Shown here piece by piece: positions 10,642-22,300 of a stretch of DNA of 64,000 nucleotides. A program made the position numbers and the translations under genes. Position 1 is the first letter of the stretch; the number at the start of each line of letters is the position of its first letter. Source of the stretch: Capitella teleta (taxonomy: Eukaryota > Annelida > Polychaeta > Capitellidae); the NCBI GenBank assembly GCA_000328365.1, contig KB295623.1:472574-536573 (forward strand). Direction: 5' to 3'. A model generated the notes under the pieces. It ran no database searches. It was not told the DNA's origin and saw only the letters and a list, made by a program, of their open reading frames with translations.

Positions 10642-13600
10642 ATGTTGCGGGTTTTTCGTCCTGCTTTGGCAGTGCGATCGAGATGTCGCCATTTCTCCTC
10701 AAAAGTTCAACTAAGAAATCCAATGCCAATTTGTTCTGCACAGAAAAGTTACATGCGAATTCCCAAAGCCAGCAGTATCTTCATTCCATCGAGGTGACCG
10801 CATAAAATGCCCGATGAGATCTTATATTATCGCTCTCAACATGAACGTGATGATCTTATTTTGACTGTTTTAATACATAAATTTGACCGAAGCTGTGTAA
10901 TAAAACCAGTTCAAGCAAGAAGGGATATGGCAGTGGTTGATAGGTTGTCTAACAATTCATCCAAATGTTGAAAATAATTATAATGCTTTTTTTTAATGAT
11001 TTATGATTTTATCATTATGATTGTAATGATATCGTTACTACTAAACTAGTAAACTTGAAGTACTAGTCTACTAGGCAAGATTGAAAAAAGAAAAGAAGTA
11101 AAAGTGTATTCATACTCTTCGTGTATGCTCACGCTCTGCTCATAAGCGGTGTAAAATTAACATATATTATAACTGTCATGATTTCTATTTCTCTTTTTGT
11201 GTTTCACAGATCATTGATTTCTTCCACGCAAGACCTTCAACCCAGTGATCCGAAGAAGAAATCCCGCTCAATAGAACAGTACACACACTCACACTTGAGT
11301 TACACGTCACTCCTTCTGTATTTTTTGCAGACATTTGCCCGCCTCCCAAGATCAGTTTATTGAACAATTCCAGGAATGCGTTCACCGTGCGCAGATGCAA
11401 CTGGCGTCATACAGCCACGTTGATTTGTGGACAGCCGACAAACTCTTGTCTCTCTACGAACTCTGTCCGATCGGTAAGTTGCAAACTGATGTCCCGATAA
11501 CTAAGCAATTCATTGCTTCATAGGATGCTTAAAAGAGAAGGACATTTTGGTGCTTTTGCAAGCCTTAGGTGAGGAGTTAATCGAACGACTCCCAGAGGAG
11601 AGGGGCAAGATTTTTGATAATTTATGGAAGGAAATGGATCAAGCTGGTTTGTATTTTGGATATTTTAGTGGTTTTTGTACTTTATTTTTATTTTTTGCTC
11701 AACAGGAGTTATCTATTCTACGACCATTTTTAATCAGCGAATGAAAACGATGCTGGACAACAAAACTGAATTTGATCCCGTGAACATCTTAAATGAGATG
11801 AATAATTTGTGTATTCCTGCTAACAGGGTACGCCGGCTTATTTCATTCAGAGAGAGAATTATATTTTTTATTTTGTTTCTTTGGTAGCGAACTTACCAGT
11901 TAATGATCCAGAGGTACTGTCAGATGGGACATCTAGATGAAGCACAGTTAGTACCTCTACTTATTATTTTCCAATGGTTATTACACTGATTATTTCCAGC
12001 GAGTTATTCAGCAAACTTATGAAGGAAAAAATTGCTCTTTCGCCGAGAATGTATCAGTATGTGATGTCTGCATATATCCTCCAAGGGTAAGCATCCTTAC
12101 ATATAATTTTGGGGAATAAATTGTCTCTTTTTTTTTCTTTTCAACCAGAGAGGAGGCTGAAGCAGAAGAGGTCCTTGAATCAAGGTATGAAAATCTTAAA
12201 TTAGGATTATCTCGTTATCAACATGCTTTCCAGTTACTCCAACTTAGCTCAGATAAACTCTGAGTTGGATCTACGGAGAGACCCCGCAACATACGCAGCT
12301 CAAGTCATCAGTTTCGCCGCCGTCGGAAAACTAAGCAAAATAAAAAAGGTTTGGAAGAAATCAGCATAATTAACATAAATTATTATAATTAACACGATTA
12401 ACATAAATCTGCCTCACAGGTTCTGAAAACAGCCAAGGAACATGACATCGTTTTGGGCGATCAAGTATTCTACTCAGCTATTGTATCAGCACTGGAAAAT
12501 AATCACCATGATTTAGTCACAGAAGTGAGACTTCGATTTTTAAAATTACCATTCTTGTTATTAAAATTTCTCACAGATTATTGACACGATGTTGAAATTC
12601 TCCAGTGATTACTACTTGGATTTGAAACACCTGCTGACTTGGTTGATCAACAACCGACATGATTACCTCGCAATTTCCCTTGTTCGTAGGGTCACAGGGG
12701 GCGGAGACAACTTCTACAAACACATCATGCGTTGCATGGTACTCCGGAAGCGACCCGTGCCTGAAATTCTCGAGGTTGGGAAGCAGTTTTCGTTTACGAA
12801 CATCAAAGATATGCCGACTACAGTGCTTGTCTGGTCTATCTGGCTCACTAGAGATCCTCGTGAGTGTTGTTAAAATTAAGTTTTTCTTCCAATTGCTTTT
12901 AATTTTTATTTTTTTTCATGAAGAGTATGCAGCTGAAATGTTGTTCCACCTTCCTAGGACTGTGAGTTTTTGTTTTTCGTTTTGCCAGAATAACCAATCG
13001 TCTTTTTTACTTCTTCTAGCAGGAGAATATTCAGCGCTTTTGGAAGAGTTTATTTGCTGAAACTCCTCAACTAAATGAAGCTGAAGGTACATGAAAACAC
13101 ATGTAATGAATCGATATTTCATGACATTAATTGAAATTAATTGAAAAACTCACTTAATTCCTCTGTAAACATCTCTTTTTTTTTTCATTCTTGATGGAAT
13201 TTAAATTGCAAAAGTTATTTATATCAACATCTCAATCAATATATTTCGCATCCTTTCAGATATTCTGCGTGTGGCTCGTTTCATTGTGTCGAGCGGGAAC
13301 TCATTTCCTGTTGCGGCCTTTTTCTCTGGAATCATGAACCCTCTGATGAGACTAGGCTTCGATTACTCTTCAACTCTTTCCATTCTTGGCGTGCGTTTTA
13401 TCTTCTTCTGTTACAATTAGTATTTGATTAAACATTTTTTTCAGACTTATGGTCTTGGTAAGAAGGAGAAACGAATGATGCAACGAATCGTGGATCTTGC
13501 TGAGGGCAAACTGTGCAGAGCCAATCAGTTCACCAGTGAGGAGGGAATGTTTTGTCGATTAGTTTGTAGAATGTCCTTCTAGATATTTACGCCAGAGTCG

Positions 13601-13663
13601 TGATTGGTATGTTTGGGGTTACTTTAGGTTCGCATCAGAATCCCGCTGTTCTCTTCAAGGTAT

Positions 13664-13703
<40 letters not shown>

Positions 13704-15660
13704 TCAATCATATTTGTTTACGTAGTTGCTGGTGAAAATTCTGCCGACATATGAAGAACCGGATGTCATGTTGAGCAGCATTGTGCTGGGCGCTGTCAAG
13801 GGGACCTTAGCCTACTGTAACCGTGACAACAAGGCAGAGATTTCCCAACAAGTTGACACAATTCTATCATTGGTCAAGGAACACGTAAGTACGCTAAGGT
13901 CAAATCTAAATCTTTGAATTTGTTTTTCTTTCATTTAGGATCAGGTTATTTTAAAGAAAACTCAATATCCACTGATTACAGAACTTGCCAGATCAGGAAT
14001 ACTAACTCGATATTTAAAAGAGGTGCGTGTTTTGTGATATCATTTACTGGCTTTTTAGATTAAGGAATAATTTTTGTCGTTAGCTGGTTGTCTCTCTGAC
14101 AGAACCAACGTCAAAAAAAATTATAAATTTTGACCAAATGGAAAGTTTGAGTTTGGCTGAAGTTGAGAGTCTGTGCAGAGTGACCAATGAATTGGAGGCA
14201 CAGGCTTGGTTGCTGGTTAAATTATGTGAATCAGAGGTGAGCAGTTCAAAGGTTAATCAGGTCAAAGGTCAATGAGTTGTGTTTGCACAGGATGTGCATC
14301 AAGCTCAGTCGCTGGAGAAAGACTTGAATGCGCAGAACTACAAATTCCCGCCTTTTGCGCTGAAGGCGCTAGCTATGATGCATGCGGATAAATTAGGAAA
14401 TATCGAACAAGCTTTGATATATTTAGCTAAACTGTGAGTATCTGTTCAAATTGTCATATTGCACAGGGTCGACTGGCAGTCATATTTTTATCACAGCGAA
14501 GCTGATTATCCTGATTTCAATACCTACATCTCTCTGATCATCAAAATTGCTGAACTCCTGGTGAAGGACAGAGAATTCACGAGTGAGTTTCGGCTGGATT
14601 CTGGTTGACTGGATTAGCGTGATTTATTTCAGACGCCATGGACGTGCTCTCCCTGGGTCCGGATGTGGTTCGGGGGGAGGGGGCCGCGGCTTATCACGGA
14701 GCAGTGCAGCTGTGTGACGTCACGCTCAGCGAATACGGAGTCACCTCAATGATGAACGTCGTGCGATTCCTCATTAAGCGCGGTTTCATCATCGGGAAGT
14801 ACCGCAAAGACCTTGCTGATCACGTGACCATTGCTCTGATTAAACGGTGAGTCTTTGCTGATTACCTGTTGGTTATAATGGGGTTTTTTTTATTGCTTGC
14901 AGTGAGGATTCGGAGGGCGTGTTGCAGTGTTGTAAGCAGATGCACGAGGCGCTTGGCGTTGTGCCAATGAGCATGGCGGTTTGCAATTTCTACATCAGAC
15001 TTCGCCAAGACGCCAGTCTCAATGAAGGTTAGTTGGTCGACTCATGAATATTCAAGAGCTGCATATGAATTATTTAGTGATGAATTTAATGAGCACAAGT
15101 GAACCACTGAACGACGTTCGCCTGCGAATCATCGTGTTGTTAGTGGAAGCCGGAAACAAGGACGCCGCGGTTGATTTGACAACGGTTTGTAGAAAGTTCA
15201 CTTTTCCCTGACTTTGTACCTCGTTCATTTTTTCAGGATCCAGATTTCCGCGAAAATTCCGTTCTGACGTTGGCGTTTTGTAAATATTTCCTTGACGCTT
15301 ATAATAACGTAGGTTAATTTTTGTTAGCTTTCTCGCATGAGGATATGTGCACGAGATGTTCGGGTATTTCAGGATATTTTAATGAAGGAATTCATCAATG
15401 TGTTAAAAGTGATTCCCGGACGAAAAGACACGCTTCTCTGTGGACTTGGTTGACCTTTACGGTGAGTTTGATTTTCACGATTACGTCGCACAACCAAGAT
15501 TTACTCTGAACCAGATGCGCGAAATGATTGGAGGGGAGCTTGTTCGATCGTTGAGAGTTTCAAGAAAGCGGGAATTATGCCGACCATGAGATGCAGGAGA
15601 ACGCTTGACCAGTTGCTGAAGAGGCTTGACCAGCCGGGTTGCTTAGGAGACGCAACGTGA
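10642..15660 (+). CDS. LRPPRC: LRPPRC-like mitochondrial pentatricopeptide-repeat protein
   Basis: LRPPRC binds and stabilises mitochondrial mRNAs with SLIRP. Exons: 10642-10793, 11210-11305, 11331-11473, 11524-11646, 11706-11827, 11888-11946, 12000-12086, 12149-12184, 12234-12348, 12420-12524, 12577-12859, 12924-12961, 13020-13086, 13260-13390, 13445-13535, 13583-13659, 13726-13884, 13939-14022, 14084-14236, 14291-14433, 14497-14582, 14633-14846, 14903-15027, 15078-15184, 15237-15308, 15373-15461, 15515-15660. The product is about 1,033 aa (human 1,394). The N-terminus MLRVFRPALAVRSRCRHFSS is a basic, acid-free matrix-targeting type. PPR units are clearest over exons 4-9, e.g. FDPVNILNEMNN then YQLMIQRYCQMGHLDEAHEL, colinear with human LRPPRC. 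An earlier ATG at 10606 stops at once. The donor of exon 2 is weak. Exon 26 carries one base too many (see findings). Intron 16 contains a (TCAA)n microsatellite. Confidence 0.88.
13669..13708. repeat. (TCAA)n microsatellite in LRPPRC intron 16
   Basis: About eight tandem TCAA units with one break, filling most of a 66-bp intron between exons ending at 13659 and starting at 13726. Length polymorphism here could touch splicing because the intron is so short. Confidence 0.8.
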
Positions 15661-15771
15661 CATCAGTTGTGATTGGCGCTTGTTTTGGGGTTTTTTGTTG
15701 CCAACTTTTACGAACTGGATAATATTATAGAAAATTTTAAAACAAAGATTGTGCTTAAAGCAAGAACTTTG

Positions 15772-15777
15772 ATTAAA
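15772..15777 (+). terminator. Candidate polyadenylation signal for LRPPRC
   Basis: ATTAAA, 112 bases past the LRPPRC stop. No canonical AATAAA was noticed before the CPT1 3' region. Confidence 0.3.
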
Positions 15778-15915
15778 TTCGTCATCTGCTCGTGTCTCTA
15801 ATATATATATATCTTGAGTTCAGATTTGCAATTTTATTTTGCATGTGATTTTGTTTCTTTTTTTCCCCCCTGAGGTTTATATTGAATAAGACGGAAGGAA
15901 TCTCTGTAAGCTCCA

Positions 15916-15921
15916 TTTATT
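15916..15921 (-). terminator. Candidate polyadenylation signal for CPT1
   Basis: AATAAA on the minus strand, about 400 bases past the CPT1 stop. It would place the two convergent 3' ends side by side. Confidence 0.35.
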
Positions 15922-16320
15922 CATAGATTTCACAAAATGATAACTCGACAGAATGTGCAGAATTTCAAGATAAGATTTGTACCAAGAGTAAGAAAACAGG
16001 AAAATGTGGATATAAAACTCAAATACAACAATTATGGAATATACACAGATAAAACTTGTGACACTCAATCCTGTTTAATTCCAGGATATCATAGGTCACT
16101 GAGGTCAAATGCTAAAAATATTCACGGATCATTTAATTGACGTTTGGTCACATTTTGATTATATAATCTATTTATATCATTAAAATGGAATGATGATTAA
16201 TTAGGAGTGTAAAGAAGCTCTTGAACAAGCTCAAAATCTCTCGTTTTAAATCTCGTTCGAAAACGATCGTTAAATGTGGTGTTGAAATCAAACGAATTGA
16301 AATTAATTATAACTGCAGTA

Positions 16321-19300
16321 TTAAATCTTGACTTTGATCTTGAGTTCAAACAGGGCCATCATATCTTTCATGCTGCTTTCAATGAATTCGGCCAAACGTC
16401 GCGAATCGGTTTCTTTGTTTGTCTTCCAGGAAGTCAAAGTTAGATTCACTGCAAGAAAGAAAATCATCATCCGGATAAAAAGCTTTGGCAATTCAACTTA
16501 CAAATGTCATCCCCGAGGATACTGTAGCAGAGTCCGTAGCCGTGTTCACAGCTCGGTCCAAATCCGCCTCCAAAGTGCGACCAATTCATATCGGAGGCCA
16601 CGTGCTGCTCGTAGACCATGGTAGGGCACTGTGAGGTGGATAGAACGAACGGCATATTCCACGCCTGCGATTAAATAAGAACAGTAATTATAATACACAG
16701 TGTGAGTGAGTTATACTTTGTCCATGAAAATCTTGGGTAAATCCATGCCCATTTCACGTGACGCGCACAGCAGGGCCAGCAGATGACGATCGCAGCCGCT
16801 TCCGATCGTGGCCTCCAGGCGGGATTTCGTCTGTTGCTGCACGGCGTCTTTCAGCATGCGTGCACGCGTTTCGATGTTGAACATTGGGTCGTCCATTGCT
16901 TTGATCCACGCCAACATGTAGTGCGATGACGGGTGCACTGTTTCCGTGCGGCCCATCAAGAAAAGTCTGAAGGCAAGCGAAAAGTGCGTTATGATTTCAA
17001 TGAAACTTCAAAAAGTTCGTTATGATTCTGAATAAAAAGTGCGTTTAGGAAAGAAAAAGGTGCGTTATGATACCTGTTAGTGGCGGGTTCGTATGTTTTA
17101 GGAATGTAGCCATGCATGCGATAGAATCCCAGGTGCAGAGCCATCTGAATGTATCCATCGGGACTGAGTCTCGCTCGTTTCATCTGCCCTTTGCCATAGG
17201 GAAGAGTTTTCACAAATGTATCCAAGTTCTCCGTCTGTATAAACATTCACACCATGAATATTCACGTTTTTAAGCGTACACTAGTACTTACCGCTTCACG
17301 ATGACGTTCAGCAGCAACTTTGATGAAATCCTCCAAACCGGACAGATTCCAATCCAATCTTGAAAAAATGAACAGAATTATTCCAAAAATGAATTACAAA
17401 TAACCCTGTTGCCATACCTCATTGGAGCAGCCATCACTCTGGGCACACCTTCCAAGGGAAGTTTGCCATTTTCATACTTCTCATGCGTCAACATGAATTC
17501 ACTGGCAACCGCAAACACCTACGATCGCCAAGAAATAAAAACACAATTTTGCATTGAGATTGTGAGTCAAGCTTACAGTAGCGTCCAATCCGGTGTGCTC
17601 GGTGTTACTGCCGTTCCAAGCGTTTGGATACGTGATGGAAGAGAAACATTTGTCAAACCATCGATCCGATCCATCGCCAGACATCAGGCGTTTCACAAAA
17701 TCACTGACATCCTAACGTACACCAGGGAGTTAATTTATGAGCATATGATTATTGAACATGGAATTATACCGTTGGTGATTCGTCATCCAGTGAAACGTGG
17801 AACAGCGCTCGTTCGACTGCTTCTAAAGAGTCTTTGTTGTGCACCATCAGCACCCGTCTTTGCTGATACAATAGAAAAGGTATTTAATAATATTCGTAAA
17901 TAATTATTCATCTATTTACCTTCGCCCATAATGAGCGATGTTGCGTCGTTAGTGCAGCTACCGGCATTGGTCGTCCTCCCATTTCTGTTTACCAAAATAA
18001 AACCTGATTTCTTTCTCATTTTCTTCTTCTGACCTTTGATCCAATCGTCCGCCATTTCACAGATTTTCGTCAGTTGCTGGTGAATTTCCTGCCGTGTCAA
18101 CAGAGTGTCGCAGCCGTTTTCCTCTTCTGTATACAGATCAAGACGGAAATATTGGCCCTTCCTGCAAACGAAATTGAAAAAAATAAAATATCATTCATTT
18201 AATGCAAATTCAAGCGCAATTTCAACCAAACTAACGAAAGATAATTTTTCACCTAAACACAATGACATGACGAGAGTTGGGATATTCCTCAATCGTGTCG
18301 ATATTATCTTGTGGTATACGCACAGACCCAAATAGATATCTAAAGAGAAGAATAAAAATTAATAAATAAATAAATAAATAAAAATAACATAAACCTGAAG
18401 AGTAAATCAAGCGTTGTACCTGAACAAGTGCATACACATTGGAATCAATTCTTGCAGTCGGTTCGGTTGGAATTCTCTCCGCTGAACATGCTCGTTCAAC
18501 CTTTTAGAAAAAATCATACAGAAACATAAATTAATTATATATTAGAACCATACCTGGCATAACCCCAGATGGCATTCGATGCTCGCGAGAGTTGATCAGT
18601 CGTACGTTCCGGTGCCACGACAGAAGACGTGAAATAATTACTCTTCACTACAAATATATAAATCAAAGTAAATTTGTCAAGGTTCCGAGCTTACAAGCAA
18701 GAGGTTCTCGACTGGCGAGATATGCGGCTGTGATCCAGTACTCGAAGATCCAACTAGGACTAGTTTTAGCTCTGAAAATGAAGAGGTGTTGAAGCACAGG
18801 TAAAAAATTAAATTGTAATTTGTAGAGCGAACCGTTTGGCCAAATAGGCTTGTAGAAGCTTTCCTTCATTCCGGCGGAATTCCTCAACCGCTTGTAAGGT
18901 CATCTGGTATTCATCAGATGAAATGAGATTCTCGGAAACTGCCAGCCACCTTTTGAAACAACAAGAAGCATATCTTTTACTGATAAATAAATTAATAAAT
19001 TACCGTTCAAGGGTTTTCTCGAGGGAAGGCAGAGGTTGTTTAGGGAGGATTCGTTGGAAATAATAAGTACTGTACGGAGACGGCCCATTCAAAACGCGTA
19101 CAGCCAATGCCCAAGCCTGTTAAATGAAATAAATTAATTATCAGTAACCAGTAACGACTGACAAATAACAAATATATTATTAAACAGGACAGGTCACAGA
19201 AGTTTTGAGAAGTAATTCCGAATTTCAAGAAGGCTTGGAACCTGAACGAGGTCAAAGTGGCAATATATACACTCCTCTGCTCAATTGTTTTTATAAGTCA

Positions 19301-22300
19301 TGAATCAAGTGCCTAATTATTTAGTATCACCTGATGACTTTGACCCAGTGCAGAATTCGACCTTCAATTAAGTGCTATATATAAAAGGTCACTTTGCACT
19401 TTGATCAAAGATGCGACTAAATAAAGGTATTTACGTGAAGAGCTGAAGATTGTGATAAGACGAAATGTTTGTACGAGGGGGGTGCGTAGTGATCTGCGTC
19501 ACACATGAAGTATATTCTTTGACCGATAGCTGATGGACGTAAGTATAAAATGTAGCATTAATATCACGACGTTAGGAGGCAAAACAGTTGCACGGTGGCA
19601 CACTTTGTGTCAATTAAGCACATACATAAACAAATAGACAGATCGATGCCGCGGATCTGAATTATATCGACAGCAAATGCAATCCATTCGATTCCGATTG
19701 AAGTGCTGTTTGAGCCTGCAGACATGTGATCCAGAATATCTTCAATCGAACAATTATCCCAAACCAATGTGAATGTGAGATTGCAATGCTGTGCATTTTA
19801 TGGGATTCTGTTGGATTAAACCCGATGGTATCTGCGCTCAAATGCTGTGATACGGTTCGATCTCATTGGCTCCGTTGGCGAAATATAAAAAAGGCCCGTG
19901 CTCTGGATCTAAAAGACTGAGCGATATAATTCTCCTGACAGGAGAAACAAAAATCAAGATTACGATTTATTTTCCACAAAGCGGCGGTTTTCCGTTTCTC
20001 ACGATATCAATCTGCAAACCCGATAATATACACTGGGCCAAAAGTAGTCTATCTACTCCATGCTAAAGATCTCAATGCTTTCCAATGAGGCTACGCATTT
20101 CTGAGAAAGTCTTACAAAACGGATTGAAGTGTAAAAATCATACAAAGAAAAGAGAAATAAATAATAGGCATGGTTAGTCTAACATATCATGCTTCTATAC
20201 CTATCATTTGTGTTCCAATTTCATCAACATTTATGCCTATTTAACTCAATTAATAGAGTGCACTCATCATTCCGGGATATTTCCACTTTTGGCGGCAAAC
20301 AGGGCCCCGGACCATGGATAACTTTCATTGAACGCATATTTAAGGCAACGCTCTCATACTATTATTGTATTTGAGAGTGCTATTGTTGTGACAGTAGCAC
20401 TAATGTTTATCTTCTAAAATGAAAATAAAGCAGAGAGTTTGTATTGATGCGCCATGCAACAGATGACATTACACAAAGATCGTTCAGGGGCTCATCTGAT
20501 TTTGCTCTCTTCACAATCACTCACCAATCGTATTTAAATATGTCAAAATTGACTTCTTATTTGAATAACATAGTCAATGCATACCAGGTAGTTATTATTT
20601 TGGGGGAATAATTGAAACCTTTTAGCAAATTTTAGAATTTTGGTTTTTAACATTTGGCCCACTCTGTATATACAGAGTGGGAAAATTCATTATATTCTCC
20701 GCTCATCGATGCAAGAATAGTTATGCTGAGTAATTTAGAGGCCGAGCACTGGCATGCACTTCTATATCTCGGTGAGGGAGGCCAATCCTTACATAGAAAC
20801 AAATTCACCGAATCTCTCAGCCTAACAACTGGGTCTCAATTGAATAGATTATCAGTTCATTAAACATGGTCGATTTTATAGCACATGACGCAAAAATTAA
20901 AAGCTTTTGAAAACTTTAAACTGGTTCAAAGACAACATTCATCAAATGTTCAGACAGAAGAAGTTCACGCGGCAGGTTTTTCTCCTGTTTATTGCAGATT
21001 TTTCTTCCTTTCCTCAAATGAGAATAAAATTTTGATCCTGCACTGAAAGCAGTTGAAAACGCAAGGAGAAACTACGAAGTCACGTGACGACAGTGACGTC
21101 ATTGTTGTAGATTACCATCATGCGTTCATTTCAACCGATTATCAATTCCATACGAACGATACTTAAAGAGAACATCGCATTCAAACTGTTGCTTCACTTC
21201 CGAGAAGAAGAAGAAAAAATTATATCCTATAATAATTTAAATCTATTTGGAGTAGTAGCAATAAAGGTTTGATTGAGGATTGTTGCCTTGTCTTTGGCAG
21301 TGATGTAGCTTTCAGTACCAACCGTCATTATGGGAATGGCCTCTTTGACAGCTGAGCCTCTGAACAGCTGCTTGCAGTACTTGTGCCATTGCTTGGCGTT
21401 GCTTGACTCTGTCATTCTCTTCATAGTTGCTTCATCGGTACGGTGAATATGGTTTGCACAGGCTAGTGTGAATTCTTGGCGTGCTGTTACTAGGCTTTGA
21501 TGGGTTTCTCGGGTGCGAGCTGTACTGTGGACATTTGCCGGTGCCACTCTCGAGTACAGCCATGAGCACCGTCACCTGGGATTCATCCTAGACAGCGCCC
21601 TCAGCTTTCATGCCCACGTAAATGCGCTGACTCGGAAGGGAGCAACAGAGGTCTTTCTTCTTCGGCGGCTATCTTATAAAGTAGAAGACCGTGATCTGCT
21701 TTTAAAAATATACAAAATGTACGTGAGGCCGCATCTGGAATACGCCTCTCCCGCTTGGGCCGCCCTCACAGTCACACAGACTGGGCTATTAGAAAGCCTG
21801 CAACGCAGAGCCATGCGTATCATCCTCGCCCTTCCCCGAAATCATCACATCACCGACGCTGACTACGCTGCCCTGAACATCATCTCATTAAGACATCGCC
21901 GCAATTTCGCCCTCGCCTGCTTCATGTTCAAATTAAACAGCAATCGTCTGCCACGCAAGCTCTCCAAATATAGACCCATCCCTCATACCAACCCATACAA
22001 CACGCGGAACTGTGTTTTGCGTGCGCCATATGTGCCTTACCCGTGCCTACGTCTTCTCGACCGTTCTCCTTTTCTTTTCGGCCTGAAAATTTTGAACTTC
22101 ATTTCCCATACCTTTCATTCTCTTCCGGACATTTCCTCTTTTAAATCATCTCTTCGCCAGTCATCATATTACATGCCACTCGCACAAATTTATTACTAAA
22201 TATTCTGCAAATTTATGACCTGTCAAGAGGACCTCCTCATGACTTGTACTAAATAAAGTTTTCTATTGAAAAAAAAAAAAAAATGTACTTCGACATTCTC

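Larger units (their letters stand above)
15661..16320. other. Short intergenic space between convergent LRPPRC and CPT1
   Basis: This 660-bp region holds the 3' untranslated parts of both genes and their candidate poly(A) signals. No other gene is visible. It is AT-rich, with a poly-pyrimidine run near 15856-15870. Confidence 0.6.
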
